Source: Marthasterias glacialis (taxonomy: Eukaryota > Echinodermata > Asteroidea > Forcipulatida > Asteriidae). Taken from it: a stretch of DNA of 64,000 bases. The position numbers and the translations under genes are program-made. Below are positions 52,201 to 60,517 of this stretch, one piece after another; position 1 is the stretch's first letter; the number at the start of each line of letters is the position of its first letter. The stretch spans positions 28,388,187 to 28,452,186 of the forward strand of contig OU452224.1 in the NCBI GenBank assembly GCA_911728455.2, given 5' to 3'. A model generated the notes under the pieces. That model was not told the origin of the DNA. It saw nothing but the letters and a program-made list of their open reading frames with translations, and did not search any database.

Positions 52201-54072
52201 CAAATACATGAGACAAGAAAGTCAAGAAAAGGTAAATCACTTTATTTGAAATTTGGTTTTCAATTTCAGTGTAATTTCAGCACATGCCTTACTATTGTTT
52301 GAATGGCTGAAATGTTTGCACACCATAACCAATTGTTGGAATACAAGTTATGTTCTTGGTGACTTAATGGTGTTTTCATAATCATGTTACATGTACATAC
52401 AGATGTTTCTTTTAATAATAATAATAACAAATTTTTATAGCACTATGTAGAGTTCATGATAGATGCCATTTTTCCTGGCAGCGTGGGTTTTTGGCTTAAG
52501 TTCCAATTTTGCTTCGCAGTCAAGTGGTTTCACCGACCAATCATGCAAACAATTTAACAGAACCCCTGAGTGGCACACGCGATATTTACACATAACATAG
52601 TGTTGTGCGTTCAAAAATTATGTGTCATTGCCCGTTAAGATGGCCTACTTTACACTGTGACATCAAGTGGTAATTATTTGTAACTACTGACATCTCTAAG
52701 CATTTTACTAGAGGTATGAAGATCCAATTATGTAGCACTTGTAAGGGTTTATAAGGTGCTGTGCCGCAATCTGCTGTCAATACGTGCCAGAAACACTTGG
52801 GCAAGCCCCTTCTGAATCTTGGAGGTGTTTCAGAATAACTCAAATGTTCTCTCTTAAAAGGGAGTGCAGCACAGCATTATGATTGAACAAATTATTATTT
52901 ACAGATTTGCACATAGTAGACATGATATAAAGATGGTTATGCTGGAAAACTTCCCTTGAAATAGTTTCGCCTGAAAAGCTGTAGTTCTTGAGAAATTAGT
53001 AAAACAATTAGATTTGATCTCGCATAACCAGAACTCTATATTCTAAAACAGTGAAAACAAAAGTTTTTTTTAAATATATTTTTGTTAAATACTTTTTTCT
53101 TGTGACTCCAATGACTAATGAAGCCTTAATTTTACAGGTTTCTATTATTTCATGAGTGTCACATAACGTGTGGATACTGGTCTTTTGGCAATTACCAATG
53201 TTGTCCATTTGCTTTAAATAAAATAAAATGTAGTTTAGTTTTCACCAAGATAAACACTTCGATGGAATTTTAACTGTTTAATAATTTACCTCCCAATTGC
53301 ACTCACTGACATGATTACATCATATGGTATACACAAATAATCACTTTTATTTTGCATGCTTGCACCTTCACCCTTACGAACAGGAAAATTGTGATTTGGA
53401 ATCTGTTCTGAGAAGCCAACTTGCCCAGAAATATCAGAACGCAATCCCCGTTCAAAACACAGAGGAACAAACCTATGGTAAGCAGCTTGCCTGTCTACGT
53501 GTCTGAAAGTATGTCAAGAGAAGATGTGTGACAACAAACATACACCTGTTATGCCTTAATTGGGTGGAGGGTACTGTGATATGTAATACTTTGCCGAGTT
53601 GATTGTGTGTATGATCAAGCTGATGATTGCAATCATCACGTTATAGCACCTAAGTTGATTAGTGTTATCATTGTAAAGAAGTGATTAAGATTGATGAGAC
53701 AGTGGGATGAGATGGAAATCACTCCCAATCCCCACCCCCCCACTCCTTTTCTATCCTGGTGTGACTACTTTCACACCTTTGGATTAAGATGTAAGCTAAT
53801 ATCTAGTATCTAATAACATTTGTTGTTAAAACGCTGTTCTTCACCTGTGATTCACCTTCAAACCCACCTATTCAATGTTTACTTGTACATCTATCTGGTG
53901 TTTGCTTTTACACAAGACTCACCCAGATACACATCACGTCCTTAAAGTTACATGATATCAATTATATACTACTATGTTCAAAAGAAAGCTGCTTAAATTT
54001 GTGATTAATTTCTTTTTTCTTTATGATTTATACCTTACAGAACAAACTTGGGGTACAGAAACATTAAAGTAA
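24140..54072 (+). CDS. TTK: TTK/Mps1 dual-specificity protein kinase, complete
   Basis: Spindle-assembly-checkpoint kinase acting at kinetochores. Seventeen coding exons join to 2,667 nt (888 codons plus stop); human TTK is 857 residues. Every junction keeps phase. The N-terminal TPR-like module (about residues 8-150) shows PEDWL and [13 protein letters not shown], matching human PEDWL and DDARDYFQMARAN. A low-complexity middle (about 150-425) is Ser/Pro/Gln-rich. The kinase domain starts near 430: glycine loop GKGGSSK, catalytic K460 in [13 protein letters not shown] hinge, D552 in [11 protein letters not shown] (the HSD variant typical of TTK), D569 in LIDFG, activation loop [20 protein letters not shown], and [10 protein letters not shown] Pro/Gln-rich C-terminal tail ends in GTETLK. 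The gene covers 30 kb because introns hold SINEs, MITEs and minisatellites. Very secure identification; the first exon is the least certain part. Confidence 0.95.
24290..24350 (+). repeat. Three ACTCGACTCAAAA-type repeats
   Basis: CTCGACTCAAA occurs three times within about 45 bases in TTK intron 1. Minor tandem repeat. Confidence 0.6.
24618..24818. repeat. Double-hairpin repeat (partner of 13.7 kb)
   Basis: GTTGCGATAACC and GGTTACGATTATCGCAAC are inverted (24,619-24,664). TTTTTTGAGATTTTTGACATT and AATGTCAAAAATCTCAAAAA are inverted (24,731-24,808). The same pair of hairpins occurs at 13,735-13,905. Confidence 0.7.
25297..25436. repeat. 140-bp MITE with AATAGACCT/AGGTCTATT ends
   Basis: AATAGACCTTATGCA and TGCATTTAGGTCTATT are terminal inverted repeats. 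The last 8 bases resemble the ISL2EU-type element's ends but run in the opposite sense, so a relation is not established. Confidence 0.55.
26966..27585. mobile_element. 620-bp TIR element with internal CACGAAGTAGCAC motifs
   Basis: GTCACCGACACCACGAAGTA at 26,966 and TACTTCGTGGTGTCAGTGAC ending at 27,585 are inverted. The CACGAAGTAGCAC core recurs inside in both senses (near 27,160, 27,236, 27,295 and 27,345). No ORF of note. It lies in TTK intron 1. Confidence 0.75.
27897..28122 (+). CDS. TTK: TTK exon 2 (TPR module)
   Basis: Acceptor TTTTCAG, donor GTAAGA. Encodes [20 protein letters not shown] and [12 protein letters not shown], matching the start of the vertebrate TTK TPR region. Confidence 0.92.
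28940..29046 (+). CDS. TTK: TTK exon 3 (TPR module)
   Basis: Acceptor TCATTAG, donor GTAAGG. Encodes [19 protein letters not shown] and [11 protein letters not shown]. Confidence 0.92.
29129..29942. mobile_element. Foldback MITE, about 810 bp, in TTK intron 3
   Basis: Ends belong to the TTAAGCCCC family (left TTAAGCCC, right GGGGCTTAATGGATCAG). Arms about 300 bases long are inverted, for example CATAAAGAGTGAAAAG near 29,694 against CTTTTCACTCTTTATG near 29,351, and CCAATCCGGGCGCGCAA near 29,253 against TTGCGCGCCCGGATTGG near 29,785. Confidence 0.8.
30233..30770. repeat. Two (GAGACC)n hexamer arrays around a unique core
   Basis: GAGACC/AAGACC-type hexamers occupy 30,233-30,345 and 30,598-30,770. 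The second has inverted parts (GGTCTCGAAGCGAGACC). About 250 bases of unique sequence lie between. It lies in TTK intron 3. Confidence 0.75.
31165..31483 (+). CDS. TTK: TTK exon 4 (end of TPR module and linker)
   Basis: Acceptor TTTTCAG, donor GTAATA. Encodes [19 protein letters not shown], then a Ser/Thr-rich linker ending in ARRTN. Confidence 0.9.
31694..32110 (+). CDS. TTK: TTK exon 5 (disordered linker)
   Basis: Acceptor GTGTGAAG, donor GTAATG. Acidic and Ser/Pro-rich ([14 protein letters not shown]), with no folded domain expected. Frame and phases agree with both neighbours. Confidence 0.85.
32285..32400 (+). repeat. tRNA-derived SINE fragment (family 2)
   Basis: Body GGTCGTAGGTTCACATCCCACCC and TCCAGAAGGGGTCCGAAAGCA, as at 57.8 kb. 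Confidence 0.6.
32409..32775 (+). repeat. tRNA-derived SINE, family 1
   Basis: Begins GTGTCGTAGCCGAGTGGTCT (A box) with a B box GGTTCAAGTCC, then the shared body ACACTTCACCATTATTGCTTCG. The tRNA part resembles Ser/Leu tRNA. It is in TTK intron 5, sense strand. Confidence 0.8.
33067..33217 (+). CDS. TTK: TTK exon 6 (disordered linker)
   Basis: Acceptor TTTCCTAG, donor GTAAGA. Pro/Gln/His-rich segment ([19 protein letters not shown]). Ends on a codon boundary after NQM. Confidence 0.85.
33340..33640 (-). pseudogene. 3' end of a non-LTR retrotransposon ORF
   Basis: Encodes [34 protein letters not shown] and a stop. This is the C-terminal signature after the reverse transcriptase in many non-LTR elements. 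It is antisense in TTK intron 6, with no RT core left. Confidence 0.75.
35210..35317 (+). CDS. TTK: TTK exon 7 (glycine loop)
   Basis: Acceptor CTCCTAG, donor GTAAGA. Encodes [19 protein letters not shown], with the nucleotide-binding loop as in human IGSGGSSK. It is too short for ORF listing. Confidence 0.93.
36176..36333 (+). CDS. TTK: TTK exon 8 (catalytic lysine, helix C)
   Basis: Acceptor ATTTCAG, donor GTAAGT after ...GATTA. Encodes [18 protein letters not shown] (K460), the helix-C glutamate in NEVTLLQKL, and IIHLYD. Confidence 0.93.
36939..37275 (+). repeat. Minisatellite, 92-bp unit, about 3.5 copies
   Basis: Units start TGTTGGACT at 36,939, 37,031 and 37,123, each followed by GGCTGGTTGAGTACCAATAG. 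A shortened unit follows to 37,275. Copies are nearly identical. TTK intron 8, ending about 95 bases before exon 9. Confidence 0.9.
37370..37518 (+). CDS. TTK: TTK exon 9 (hinge region)
   Basis: Acceptor TGTACAG, donor GTGGGT. Encodes [19 protein letters not shown] and [17 protein letters not shown]. Confidence 0.93.
37617..37713 (+). pseudogene. Decayed duplicate of TTK exon 10 start and its upstream intron
   Basis: AAGTCATAAAACCACATACATGAA...GAAGGTGACA matches the sequence just before exon 10 at 38,656-38,692. GTCCACTGTGATTTGAAACT near 37,682 matches exon 10 GTCCACAGTGATTTGAAACC. The copy has no usable acceptor and substitutions in the catalytic loop (HSD to HCD, PAN to LIH). GTGGGTCTCAGTTAA at 37,519 and 37,714 marks the duplication repeat. 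Confidence 0.75.
37727..37969. mobile_element. MITE (AATAGACCGATCCATTAAGC family)
   Basis: Inverted ends AATAGACCGATCCATTAAGC and GCTTAATGGGTCGGTCTATT. It is inserted in one of two copies of CAGTTAATTGATTG; the other copy (37,527-37,541) shows the unfilled site. Confidence 0.85.
38380..38640. repeat. MITE with inverted GTTTAAACACGG-like arms
   Basis: TTGTTTAAACACGGTGAGCC and CACGTTTAAACATGGCC are inverted. The outer parts (TAAGGGAATAAAAGTGTGGT, GACCAATCAGAATGAATAAA) recur around the large TTAA element at 60.49 and 62.85 kb. TTK intron 9. Confidence 0.6.
38726..38940 (+). CDS. TTK: TTK exon 10 (catalytic loop, DFG, activation segment)
   Basis: Acceptor TTCTCAG, donor GTTGGT (weak, no purine-rich consensus). 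Encodes [27 protein letters not shown] and [21 protein letters not shown] decayed copy of its start lies upstream at 37,680. Confidence 0.93.
39201..39874 (+). repeat. Minisatellite, 113-bp unit with (CA)n core, about 6 copies
   Basis: CGTGCCCTTTCAAGCACATG begins at 39,201, 39,314, 39,427, 39,540, 39,653 and 39,764. Units are almost identical apart from CA number and single bases; the fifth has GGTTCGGTTG and fewer CA, which shortens it to 111. TTK intron 10. Confidence 0.95.
40089..40183. repeat. Half copy of the TTAAGCCCC MITE family
   Basis: GTCGGACTTTTGTGGGACTT, GGCTGTGATTGGTCAATACG and GGGCTTAATGGATTGGTCTA match the right half of the copies at 18.6 and 37.9 kb. The left half is absent. 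Confidence 0.65.
40330..40520 (-). repeat. tRNA-derived SINE (family 3), antisense
   Basis: Read on the minus strand it has TCTAGTTGGTAAGACATCTG (A box) and GGTTCGAATCCTACCCC (B box) and a body ending in AATATTCTTTATCCCTGA. The 3' body alone recurs near 42,893-42,925. Confidence 0.75.
41284..41625 (+). repeat. tRNA-derived SINE, family 1, nearly full
   Basis: GTGTCGTGGCCGAGCGGTCT (A box), GGGTTCGAATCCCGG (B box), CTTGAGCAAGACACTTTACC and GGGACATAAAGCC, ending in an (AAT)n tail at about 41,598-41,625. Best-preserved copy in the window. Confidence 0.85.
43009..43192. repeat. MITE with GTATTGA(A)CCC / GGGTCAGTAC ends
   Basis: Same family as 10.1 and 51.5 kb. CCATTTTTGGAAGTCAATGG and TTGACTTCCAAAAAGCGCAA are inverted, with GTGATGATGACGTCAGGTG near the right end. 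Confidence 0.75.
43205..43275 (+). repeat. Heptanucleotide array (CCTCTGG/CCTCTTG)n
   Basis: About nine 7-bp units. The first block is CCTCTGG and the second CCTCTTG, ending CCTCTCGCCTAGC at a SINE-like sequence. Confidence 0.9.
45601..45920 (+). repeat. Minisatellite, about 80-bp unit, 4 copies
   Basis: Units start GGTCACGCTGTTTTCAC at 45,601, then near 45,681, 45,761 and 45,837. Each has ACAGTATTGGAAATGAACAATTT. Divergence rises toward the 3' end. Confidence 0.85.
46197..46502 (+). repeat. Minisatellite, about 21-23-bp unit (ACATCTTAATTCACAGTTCTT), about 13 copies
   Basis: Repeated CATCTTAATTCACAGTTCTT with variants CTTGTGTC, ACGTC and TTACAG. Many units contain CACAG, an acceptor-like motif. 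It lies 290 bases upstream of TTK exon 11. Confidence 0.9.
46794..46915 (+). CDS. TTK: TTK exon 11 (SDVWSLGCI)
   Basis: Acceptor GAATACAG, donor GTATGT. Encodes [20 protein letters not shown] and [20 protein letters not shown], the missing kinase subdomain IX. It was found by searching the 9.9 kb gap between exons 10 and 12 and fits both phases. Confidence 0.93.
47153..47497 (+). repeat. tRNA-derived SINE, family 1, with poly-A end
   Basis: GTGTCGTGGCCGAGTGGTTA (A box), GTCCCAGTCCCGGTC (degenerate B box), CTTAACCATAATTGCTTCG, then a different 3' body and an A run at 47,480-47,493. Confidence 0.75.
48861..49006 (+). CDS. TTK: TTK exon 12 (end of kinase domain)
   Basis: Acceptor AAATCAAG, donor GTAACT. 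Encodes [40 protein letters not shown], then a proline run. Confidence 0.93.
50078..50190 (+). CDS. TTK: TTK exon 13 (C-terminal tail)
   Basis: Acceptor TTGACAAG, donor GTAAGA. Encodes [20 protein letters not shown], resembling the human tail segment after the kinase domain. Confidence 0.88.
50241..50648 (+). repeat. tRNA-derived SINE, family 1, full with (ATT)n tail
   Basis: GTGTCGTGTCCGAGCGGATA, GGGTTCAAGTCTCGG, GCAAGACACTTAACCATG, GGGACGTAAAGCCGTAGG, the 3' body ACTGAGTGCTTTGAGACGCC and the (TTA)n tail. TTK intron 13. Confidence 0.85.
51090..51182 (+). CDS. TTK: TTK exon 14 (C-terminal tail)
   Basis: Acceptor ATTCTACAG, donor GTGAGG. 31 codons, [20 protein letters not shown]..., phase 0 at both ends. 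Confidence 0.85.
51464..51814. mobile_element. MITE with perfect GTATTGACCC / GGGTCAATAC ends, carrying a nested MITE
   Basis: The terminal decamers are exact inverted repeats. The body matches 43,009-43,192 except for an extra 155 bases at 51,624-51,778. Confidence 0.8.
51624..51778. mobile_element. Nested 155-bp MITE with GTTCCGGC / GCCGGAAC ends
   Basis: GACTGTTCCGGC and GCCGGAACGGTC are inverted. The flanking MITE continues on both sides (ACCAAGATTATA | TCAATTGTGATG) as in the uninterrupted copy at 43 kb. Confidence 0.75.
52019..52231 (+). CDS. TTK: TTK exon 15 (C-terminal tail)
   Basis: Acceptor TTAATTAG, donor GTAAAT. Pro/Gln-rich start ([12 protein letters not shown]), then [14 protein letters not shown]. 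Phase 0 at both ends. It is not among long ORFs but is uninterrupted. Confidence 0.82.
52415..52830 (-). repeat. SINE family 1, 3' part, antisense
   Basis: AATAATAATAATAAC at the left is the tail. GTGCTGTGCCGCAATCTGC and AACACTTGGGCAAGCCCCTTC match the reverse complement of 32,577-32,645. Unrelated sequence lies between. Confidence 0.6.
53384..53477 (+). CDS. TTK: TTK exon 16 (C-terminal tail)
   Basis: Acceptor ACGAACAG, donor GTAAGC. Encodes [20 protein letters not shown]. Confidence 0.85.
54041..54072 (+). CDS. TTK: TTK exon 17 (last residues and stop)
   Basis: Acceptor ACCTTACAG. Encodes [10 protein letters not shown] and TAA. Phase continues from exon 16 (G|AA). Confidence 0.82.
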
Positions 54073-55250
54073 TTGGACTGCATGACTTCACTAACAAGAA
54101 TGCAAAGTAACTGATTTCCATGGCAACGTAGACAACCTGGTCAAATATCAATACTAAGTTGTCATTTATAGTCAAACTATAGACCTTGTCACCTTAGTTA
54201 CACCAAGACGGACCCTGTACATTTCAAGAAATTTCCTAGCAGGCAAGATACTAAACTGGCCATAAAGAGAAATTTACATTTTGTTTCATAATTACCATAT
54301 GAAATCAATAACTGTAAAAATAGCAGCTGGACAAGTTTTTTCACATAAAAAATGCTAAAAATGGTACAGTGCACTCTCCAGACGATGTAAGACTTTATGC
54401 TTTCTTCCGTTACTAATCATGCCTGGCAGTGCAAGACGTCCAGGGTCGGTGGCTCTTTTGTAAACAAGTGATGTCACAGGTTATATGGTCTATACAAAAT
54501 AACTATACTGAAGCAATTTATGTTTTACTAGATTTAATTTTTGTCATAATGATAAATATACCAATCATGTCCGATCTAACATTCTTGAAAAAATGCTGAT
54601 ATTTATAATGCAACTTCCTACATAATTACAACTTAACACATAATAACTGACTTGATAAACATTTTGGAACTAAATTACTGCAGTCCAGCAGAATAAAGAA
54701 ATAGTTTATGCTGAAGCGGTGTCCAAATTGGTAGCTATGGCTAAGGCTACAACTGGATGACTGTGTCATCATGTGTTAAAGTTTAGGATATACTTAGTAA
54801 CAGCTGCAGCCATAGCCAGAGCCACTAATTCTGATACAGCCTGGTACTGTGTACAGTCTGCTTCATAGCCTGGCAAGCATGTGGACTTGATCGTCTAATT
54901 GTCCCTCTCATGTTGTTTTTCTGTTTGTACCTCTGTCATATCATTTATGGGGTAGCTTGCTCCCGAGCTACAGTAATGTTATTTACTTATGCTGTCCCTG
55001 ACCCGCATGACTTTGTGTCGTTCTCTTTTTCAGCAGTTTTTCGTGCCCCCCTCCCATATTGAGTCCATACACTTGCGTGATCCCCCATTACACTTGCCTT
55101 CTGCAGACTTGGTTTATTCTATTTCTTGTCTAGTTGCCCTCCCGATGAGTTATCGCCAGTTTTGCTTGTTTACACTTAAGCCTATTCTTAGTGTTTCATT
55201 TCATTATTATTTTCTTGTCATTTGTATTGTTGAGGTCAAATAAATAATAT
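54073..55250 (+). other. Probable TTK 3' UTR and flank
   Basis: No other gene is seen. The motif AAATAAATAA at 55,239-55,249 is a candidate polyadenylation signal; earlier AATAAA is at about 54,694. The true end cannot be fixed from sequence. Confidence 0.35.
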
Positions 55251-55594
55251 TAATAATAGGTCAATGTGGAAAAGAAGGAATCTTAACACACTAAAATTAG
55301 AACTCTACTTTGTGTTCATTTTTGCATGGCGTATGAAATGTCATAATACATGTTTAGCTTTTTTGTTGCTGTATATATAAAACTTACATTGAAGGCATTG
55401 CATGTGTTGTGATACATGGAGAAACATGATTTGTCTTTAGGCTGTGTATTGATGTGGTTTGGCCACTACTATTTAAAACAAAGTATAAGATTGGTATTGT
55501 TGTGACATAAAGACCTGATGCCAATGCTGTGGACTCATTTTGTCACAGAGTTTTATTTTCATTTCAATATTTCCGTAAACCTGGCAGAGAAAAA

Positions 55595-55715
55595 AAATGG
55601 GTCTCATAAATGATAGGTCTGCATACTTGTAAGAATAATGAGTGCTTTGAGATGCCTGTTGGATGTAATCAAACGCTACATAGAATAGCTGTGTATTATT
55701 ATTATTATAAATATA
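55595..55715 (+). repeat. SINE family 1, 3' fragment with (ATT)n tail
   Basis: ATGAGTGCTTTGAGATGCC, AATCAAACGCTACATAGAAT and a TATTATTATTAT tail match 50,570-50,648. Confidence 0.7.
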
Positions 55716-57820
55716 ATTGTTATCATACATTCATTATTAGCCCTCTTTCACTTTCGTATAATATACTACAACAATGACCTGGATTTCTGGCATTGTTTAC
55801 AGGGTAGACTATCTGTCTACAATTTAAATCTCAAAAGTTTGTTATTTACCTTGTGAATGTACCATAGATGAATAAGTTGTGGGTACAGTGGTGCACATCA
55901 CAGAGGATGGTTTTGGATGACAATAATTGTGAAATGGTTTCTGAAAATGTTGTTGTGCATACTAAACATTATTTTACCAAAGAAAAACAAGTACAATAAT
56001 CAGTGGCGTAGGGGGACAAAAGGGGTTGGGGCACAGATATTTATAGAGGGGTCAATTTCAGTTAAAATCGCCTGATTATAGGATATTTTACAGCCAGAGG
56101 CGGACAGGGGAGGCGAAAGATGTTCAGGGGAGGGGGTAACTGCCACCTTTTGCCCCTCCCCCCTCACAGCTATATTCCACTGACAATGATTGATGGGAAA
56201 CACATACAGGTAGTGACTTTAGGTATTACTTACATGTTTAACTAATGTAGGTATATGTAAATCTATGCATTAATAAACACTTATATGACAATTTGCTTTT
56301 ACCGAAGTGTAAATATAGTAAGATTTCTTTTGCATTAACAAAGTAAAAAGGCTAACTTACGTGTGTGTATACATGCTGTACTAAATGTGTTCTCATTCAT
56401 TATGCTCGTTTGTTTCTTCCATTGTTTTTATTTTGTAATCATTGTTGCTAAACTTTTGGCAGTCTGTGTGCCTTGTCTTCAAAGTGTTACATTCCTTAAT
56501 TTTTTGCTTACTGATTTCTTAAGATTGTTAACATACCTACCTTTGCCTTTCAACATATTGATGAAAGTGAACTTCCTACCCATTAGAAATCAAACCATTT
56601 GTCTTCAATATATACACCAAAAAAATGAGATGCTGTAGAGTCTACGTAAATCATCTGTAATGAAACACCTCGTGTCTTCTCCTCCACACTACCAGGAGGA
56701 GATCAAGGCAGAGGAGATCAAGGCAGAGTACATTTGTTTATAATTTGACATGTTGGGGGTCTTTATATCACACTGTTGTAGAAAAACATTAAATAAGCAA
56801 AATGAGGGTGCGTCCTTCCTGTACATCAAAGTGGGGATACCCTAGAGCTAGAAATTTGGTTCTTTATTTGTGACATGCTTCACCGGGACCTTACGTCCTC
56901 TGAATTACAATACCGGATAGTGTATTTGATATATGCATTTGGTTTTTTACACTGTAGGTTTCTTGTTTTTTCCCGGCTGAGTGCTTATGGGAAAAGAGGG
57001 AAGTCCCATAGGCGAGTAACCCTTCTTCTTCATTTGTAATGATTTGTTGAGTCAAATACACACACTGTCTATCTCATGAAATGAAGCAGTCTGTAATTGC
57101 AGAGGTAGCCTGCTCATGCCTCAGACCATTGACGTAGCCTCCATGCTCAGACCAAGTCGGCAACCAGACTTTCTACCATTTTTAAAAGGATTGTCTGTAG
57201 TTTACAATCATATCCGAATGGGAATGGCTATTTACCTGGCGGACAAACCTGGTTTTATATTTCAGGAAAACCCCAGGTGCTTTTTGGATTGATATCTATA
57301 CAGTACATTATATCATGAGTGTATGGACAAGGTTGAGAAGAAAATCCATGTTGTTGGAAACGAACTGAGTTTTAACGCATTTTACAGACTTCCTCGAACC
57401 CAAATTAAAAAGAAAAATTTGATGGTCAAGCGTCAAGAGAAAAATAACATGATTTGAGGGGTGATGTAGTATTCAATTAGTGGTAGTGACAACTGACATA
57501 ATCTAGTCTTTAAATGTGATGGCTGATGATGACTAGGGGAGATTATTACCTCGTTATTTCGTCCCATTAAAAGGACGTAAGCAATAAAATGGCCCGTGGC
57601 ATAAAACATATGGCATTATTGTTATATTTTTGTTGCTAGAATTAACCCAAAGACATGTTTTCCCATTCCCATGTAGAATTTAACCTTCCTATAATAACCT
57701 TTGAATGGCAACAAATGATCAAACGTTCCTGCTCAGTTTTCTTGAAGCACAACAATTCACATCATTATTTGCTAACGCCCTTTTACCGGGAACTTGTCAT
57801 GGTTTACTTTTTCCCCTTAC
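55716..57820. other. Intergenic, nothing recognised
   Basis: AT-rich without supported exons. A short direct repeat of GAGGAGATCAAGGCAGA lies at 56,695-56,730. Confidence 0.4.
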
Positions 57821-57824
57821 TATG

Positions 57825-57960
57825 TGATATACACTGGGAACTAGTGCTTTCCGAGTCCTTCTGGGGAAAAATCCACATGATACTCGGGTGGGATTCGAAC
57901 CCACGACCCCCACAATTTAATTGATGTAATGATTGCATCGGGGATAAAAGATATAATGCA
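57825..57960 (-). repeat. tRNA-derived SINE (family 2), antisense
   Basis: On the minus strand: GGGTTCGAATCCCACCCGAG (B box), then ATCATGTGGATTTTTCCCCA and GAAGGACTCGGAAAGCAC, the family 2 body. Confidence 0.7.
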
Positions 57961-58009
57961 GATACATGAATGCAATTAAACGGGATTTGAACCGGCCTGT
58001 TACTGATGG

Positions 58010-58180
58010 GCACGCTCTGTGGTGTAGCGCTTTAGGCACGTGGTCTAGAATGCGGGGTCGTGAGTCTGAATCCCACCCGTGTGGCCTATTGATTTTCTTT
58101 CACGCAGGACTTGGAAATCACTGGGTTTTCATAATACACATCGTTGTAAGGTAAAAAATAGGTTATCCTGATGGAATTGT
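58010..58180 (+). repeat. tRNA-derived SINE (family 2), sense
   Basis: GGGTCGTGAGTCTGAATCCCACCCGTGTG and TTCACGCAGGACTTGG, then ATAGGTTATCCTGATG. Head-to-head with the copy at 57,825-57,960. Confidence 0.65.
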
Positions 58181-58204
58181 TATAATTTATTTTGCAAAAA
58201 AAAA

Positions 58205-58340
58205 AAAAAGTTAATGGCCTGACGTTTCGACTCTAGCAGAGTTTTTCTCAAAGGCAAATGACAACACAACACTTAAGTATACATGTACTAGAGTAACAAA
58301 ACAGTCAAGTGGGAAGAAGTGAAAAGAGAGAGGCAGAAAG
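58205..58340. repeat. Dispersed repeat (ACGTTTCGA..CTAGCAGAG.TTTTTCTCAAAGGC)
   Basis: Same sequence as 63,585-63,720 and, inverted, as about 41,005-41,115 and 28,785-28,830; a shorter copy is at 60,093-60,130. Family not named. Confidence 0.65.
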
Positions 58341-58436
58341 CAGTCAGAAGATGCAAGAGATGAACAATGAAGAGGGAGACAAAGGGGGCGGGGATTGATG
58401 GAAGAGTCTGGTTTAACCAAACTATACTTGTATGAT

Positions 58437-58560
58437 CTAGTAAGGTTTGCGGTGACACCATGTAATTATCTCTTTTGAGTTGGGGTGGTTCTAAAAAGAA
58501 CCGATTGCAACTCGACGTTTTGATCAGTGTGCTCTGATCGTCTTCAGGAGAAGTATGGGA
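58437..58560 (+). repeat. Single arm of the palindrome found at 19.06-19.28 kb
   Basis: AGTAAGGTTTGCGGTGACAC through GATCGTCTTCAGGAGAAG matches one arm of the palindrome, with a few changes. Confidence 0.8.
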
Positions 58561-58619
58561 GAAACTGGATCCTAAAGAGTGAGTGCAGTGTGTGCTCACT
58601 GACCTGTGTCAGTAGGTAG

Positions 58620-59920
58620 GATGGGGCCTATTAGATGGACTGAGGGTATAGGTGGCCCAAAGCAGTCAGGGTCTCAGTGTGTGACCGTGGATATAGGAGA
58701 TCCATTGGTCGGGAGGAGGGGAAGCCAGATGTCTTCTCCTTTTTGCATTTATGCAACAAGTCCTTGTGGTTGGTAAGCAGTTTGCAACGGCTGATTTTAT
58801 TTAAAATCTATTTTGTATTTGAGAGAACTATATGGCAGCCTTAACAAAAACGATTAAGTTTGATCTATGTTGGTTGGATTCAGTTAGCATCGCTCATCTA
58901 GCATGCTTTTTTCTCAGTAGACAGGTGATGTTCTATTTTTCTTGATTTTTCCCAGAAGATATAGCTGACGTTCTCTTTTTTCTTGATTTTCCCCCCGTAG
59001 AAAACTGACAAATACTGTACAGTTTGTGTCCGATGCAATTTCCTCGTATGACTATCGAGATGTGTGGCTCACCAAACTCCGTTCTTGTGTCGGGGTCACC
59101 GGAATGCTGGTTTCAATCTCGTCCAAATTGGCCATTGATGGACTCAAAGTGAATACAATTATTAATAAACACATAATATGTGGAAATTCTTTACAGGGTA
59201 ACTGATTTTCTTTAACCACTAGTCATGATTTCATTTCTTGGTGATAAAAAATAAACATGTCAAATACAAATTGATGTTTGTTTTTTTAAATCGTTGAGTT
59301 TATTTCCTTGTATATAATATACCTTTTGTAGAAGTTGTTTCATTTCGTCGTCATTTCGTTTTGTTTGATGCCACACACAACTTTTTGCAGTTTCATTTTC
59401 GTTTGTCTGCTGAGTATGTGGTGACGTCATGTCGTCCTGTACATTAATCCGATGCATATCCGGGTTACATTCGGGATTTCTTATAGTTAGAATTCCCCAT
59501 TTGCTTTATGTTGGGAAGTTTAAAAGAAATAAGTTAAACTGAAGAACAATTTGTAATTAATTCTCAATTTTAAACCTCCTTTAGTGTCCATTTCCTTTTA
59601 AGTACTGAATTTCATTTCTTTACGGACTGAAGTAGCCGCATTCAGGCGATGTCTATGTATTTTTCCCCCTGTTTAGGTATTTTCAACGATTCATTACAAA
59701 GGATGGTATATGGTTTGGAGAGTTTATAATTACGTCAGATTTTTATTCCGGGTCTTAAATTGGTTATTATTTGTGTTTTACCCCTACGTCGCGAACTCGA
59801 TGCAATTAGGCTAGGTGTACAGGTCTACACTTTATTTGATGATAATGATAAAAGTTTTGTGGAGGATCTGGTTTCTTCCGTCCCAGCAAGTTGTGACAAC
59901 AAGCTTGCGTCTACGCCCGG
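58620..59920. other. Intergenic, nothing recognised
   Basis: No exon could be supported. The 3' part (59,640-59,900) has lower repeat content and precedes a possible 5' exon. Confidence 0.3.
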
Positions 59921-59934
59921 ATGGCACAGTTTCG
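59921..59934 (+). CDS. Possible 5' coding exon of an unidentified gene
   Basis: ATGGCACAGTTTCG followed by GTTAGT, a usable donor. The sequence upstream is unique and CG-containing. No downstream exon was found before the window ends, so this is only a candidate; it resembles the TTK first exon in having few coding bases. Confidence 0.15.
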
Positions 59935-60517
59935 GTTAGTTTTTAAATATTTTATATGCGAAAGTGTGCGTAAAAACGTTTTAGGTTACAATAGTCTTGT
60001 GGTTTGAAGTGTAAGATTATGAAACAAAATCCGTTGCAGACTGCATTAAAATGAATAAATAAATAACCCGTGGGAAAATGCAATACTGTGACACGTTTTG
60101 ACCCTAGCGGAGTCTTTCTCAAAGTCTAAAAGTGTAAGACTTATAATTTAAACTTATCCGTTGTGATAATAATTCTTTGTGACAGCTTCCAAAGAATAAC
60201 ATTCCCCTTTTACCTATACTCTCTACATTCGCAAACAACCGGGTCTTTGTGCAATAAAAGGTTATGCTTCCATGAAATACTTTCATCACCGAGCCTTTAG
60301 GTTTATCGATAAGTGGATTTCATATGAAGCTTGCTTGGTTTGGTGGTCTAATGAAATAGATAGGTCAGACGTAGGCCTAAATACACGTCTTTTCTTATCA
60401 AATTAAGCATCTTTATATAACGGAAACGCTTGAAAAGAGGACTTATTTTGCGATGGAATGTCACCTTTAATATTTTCAGATGAGCATCATTAAGGGAATA
60501 AAGGTGTAAAGAAGAGG

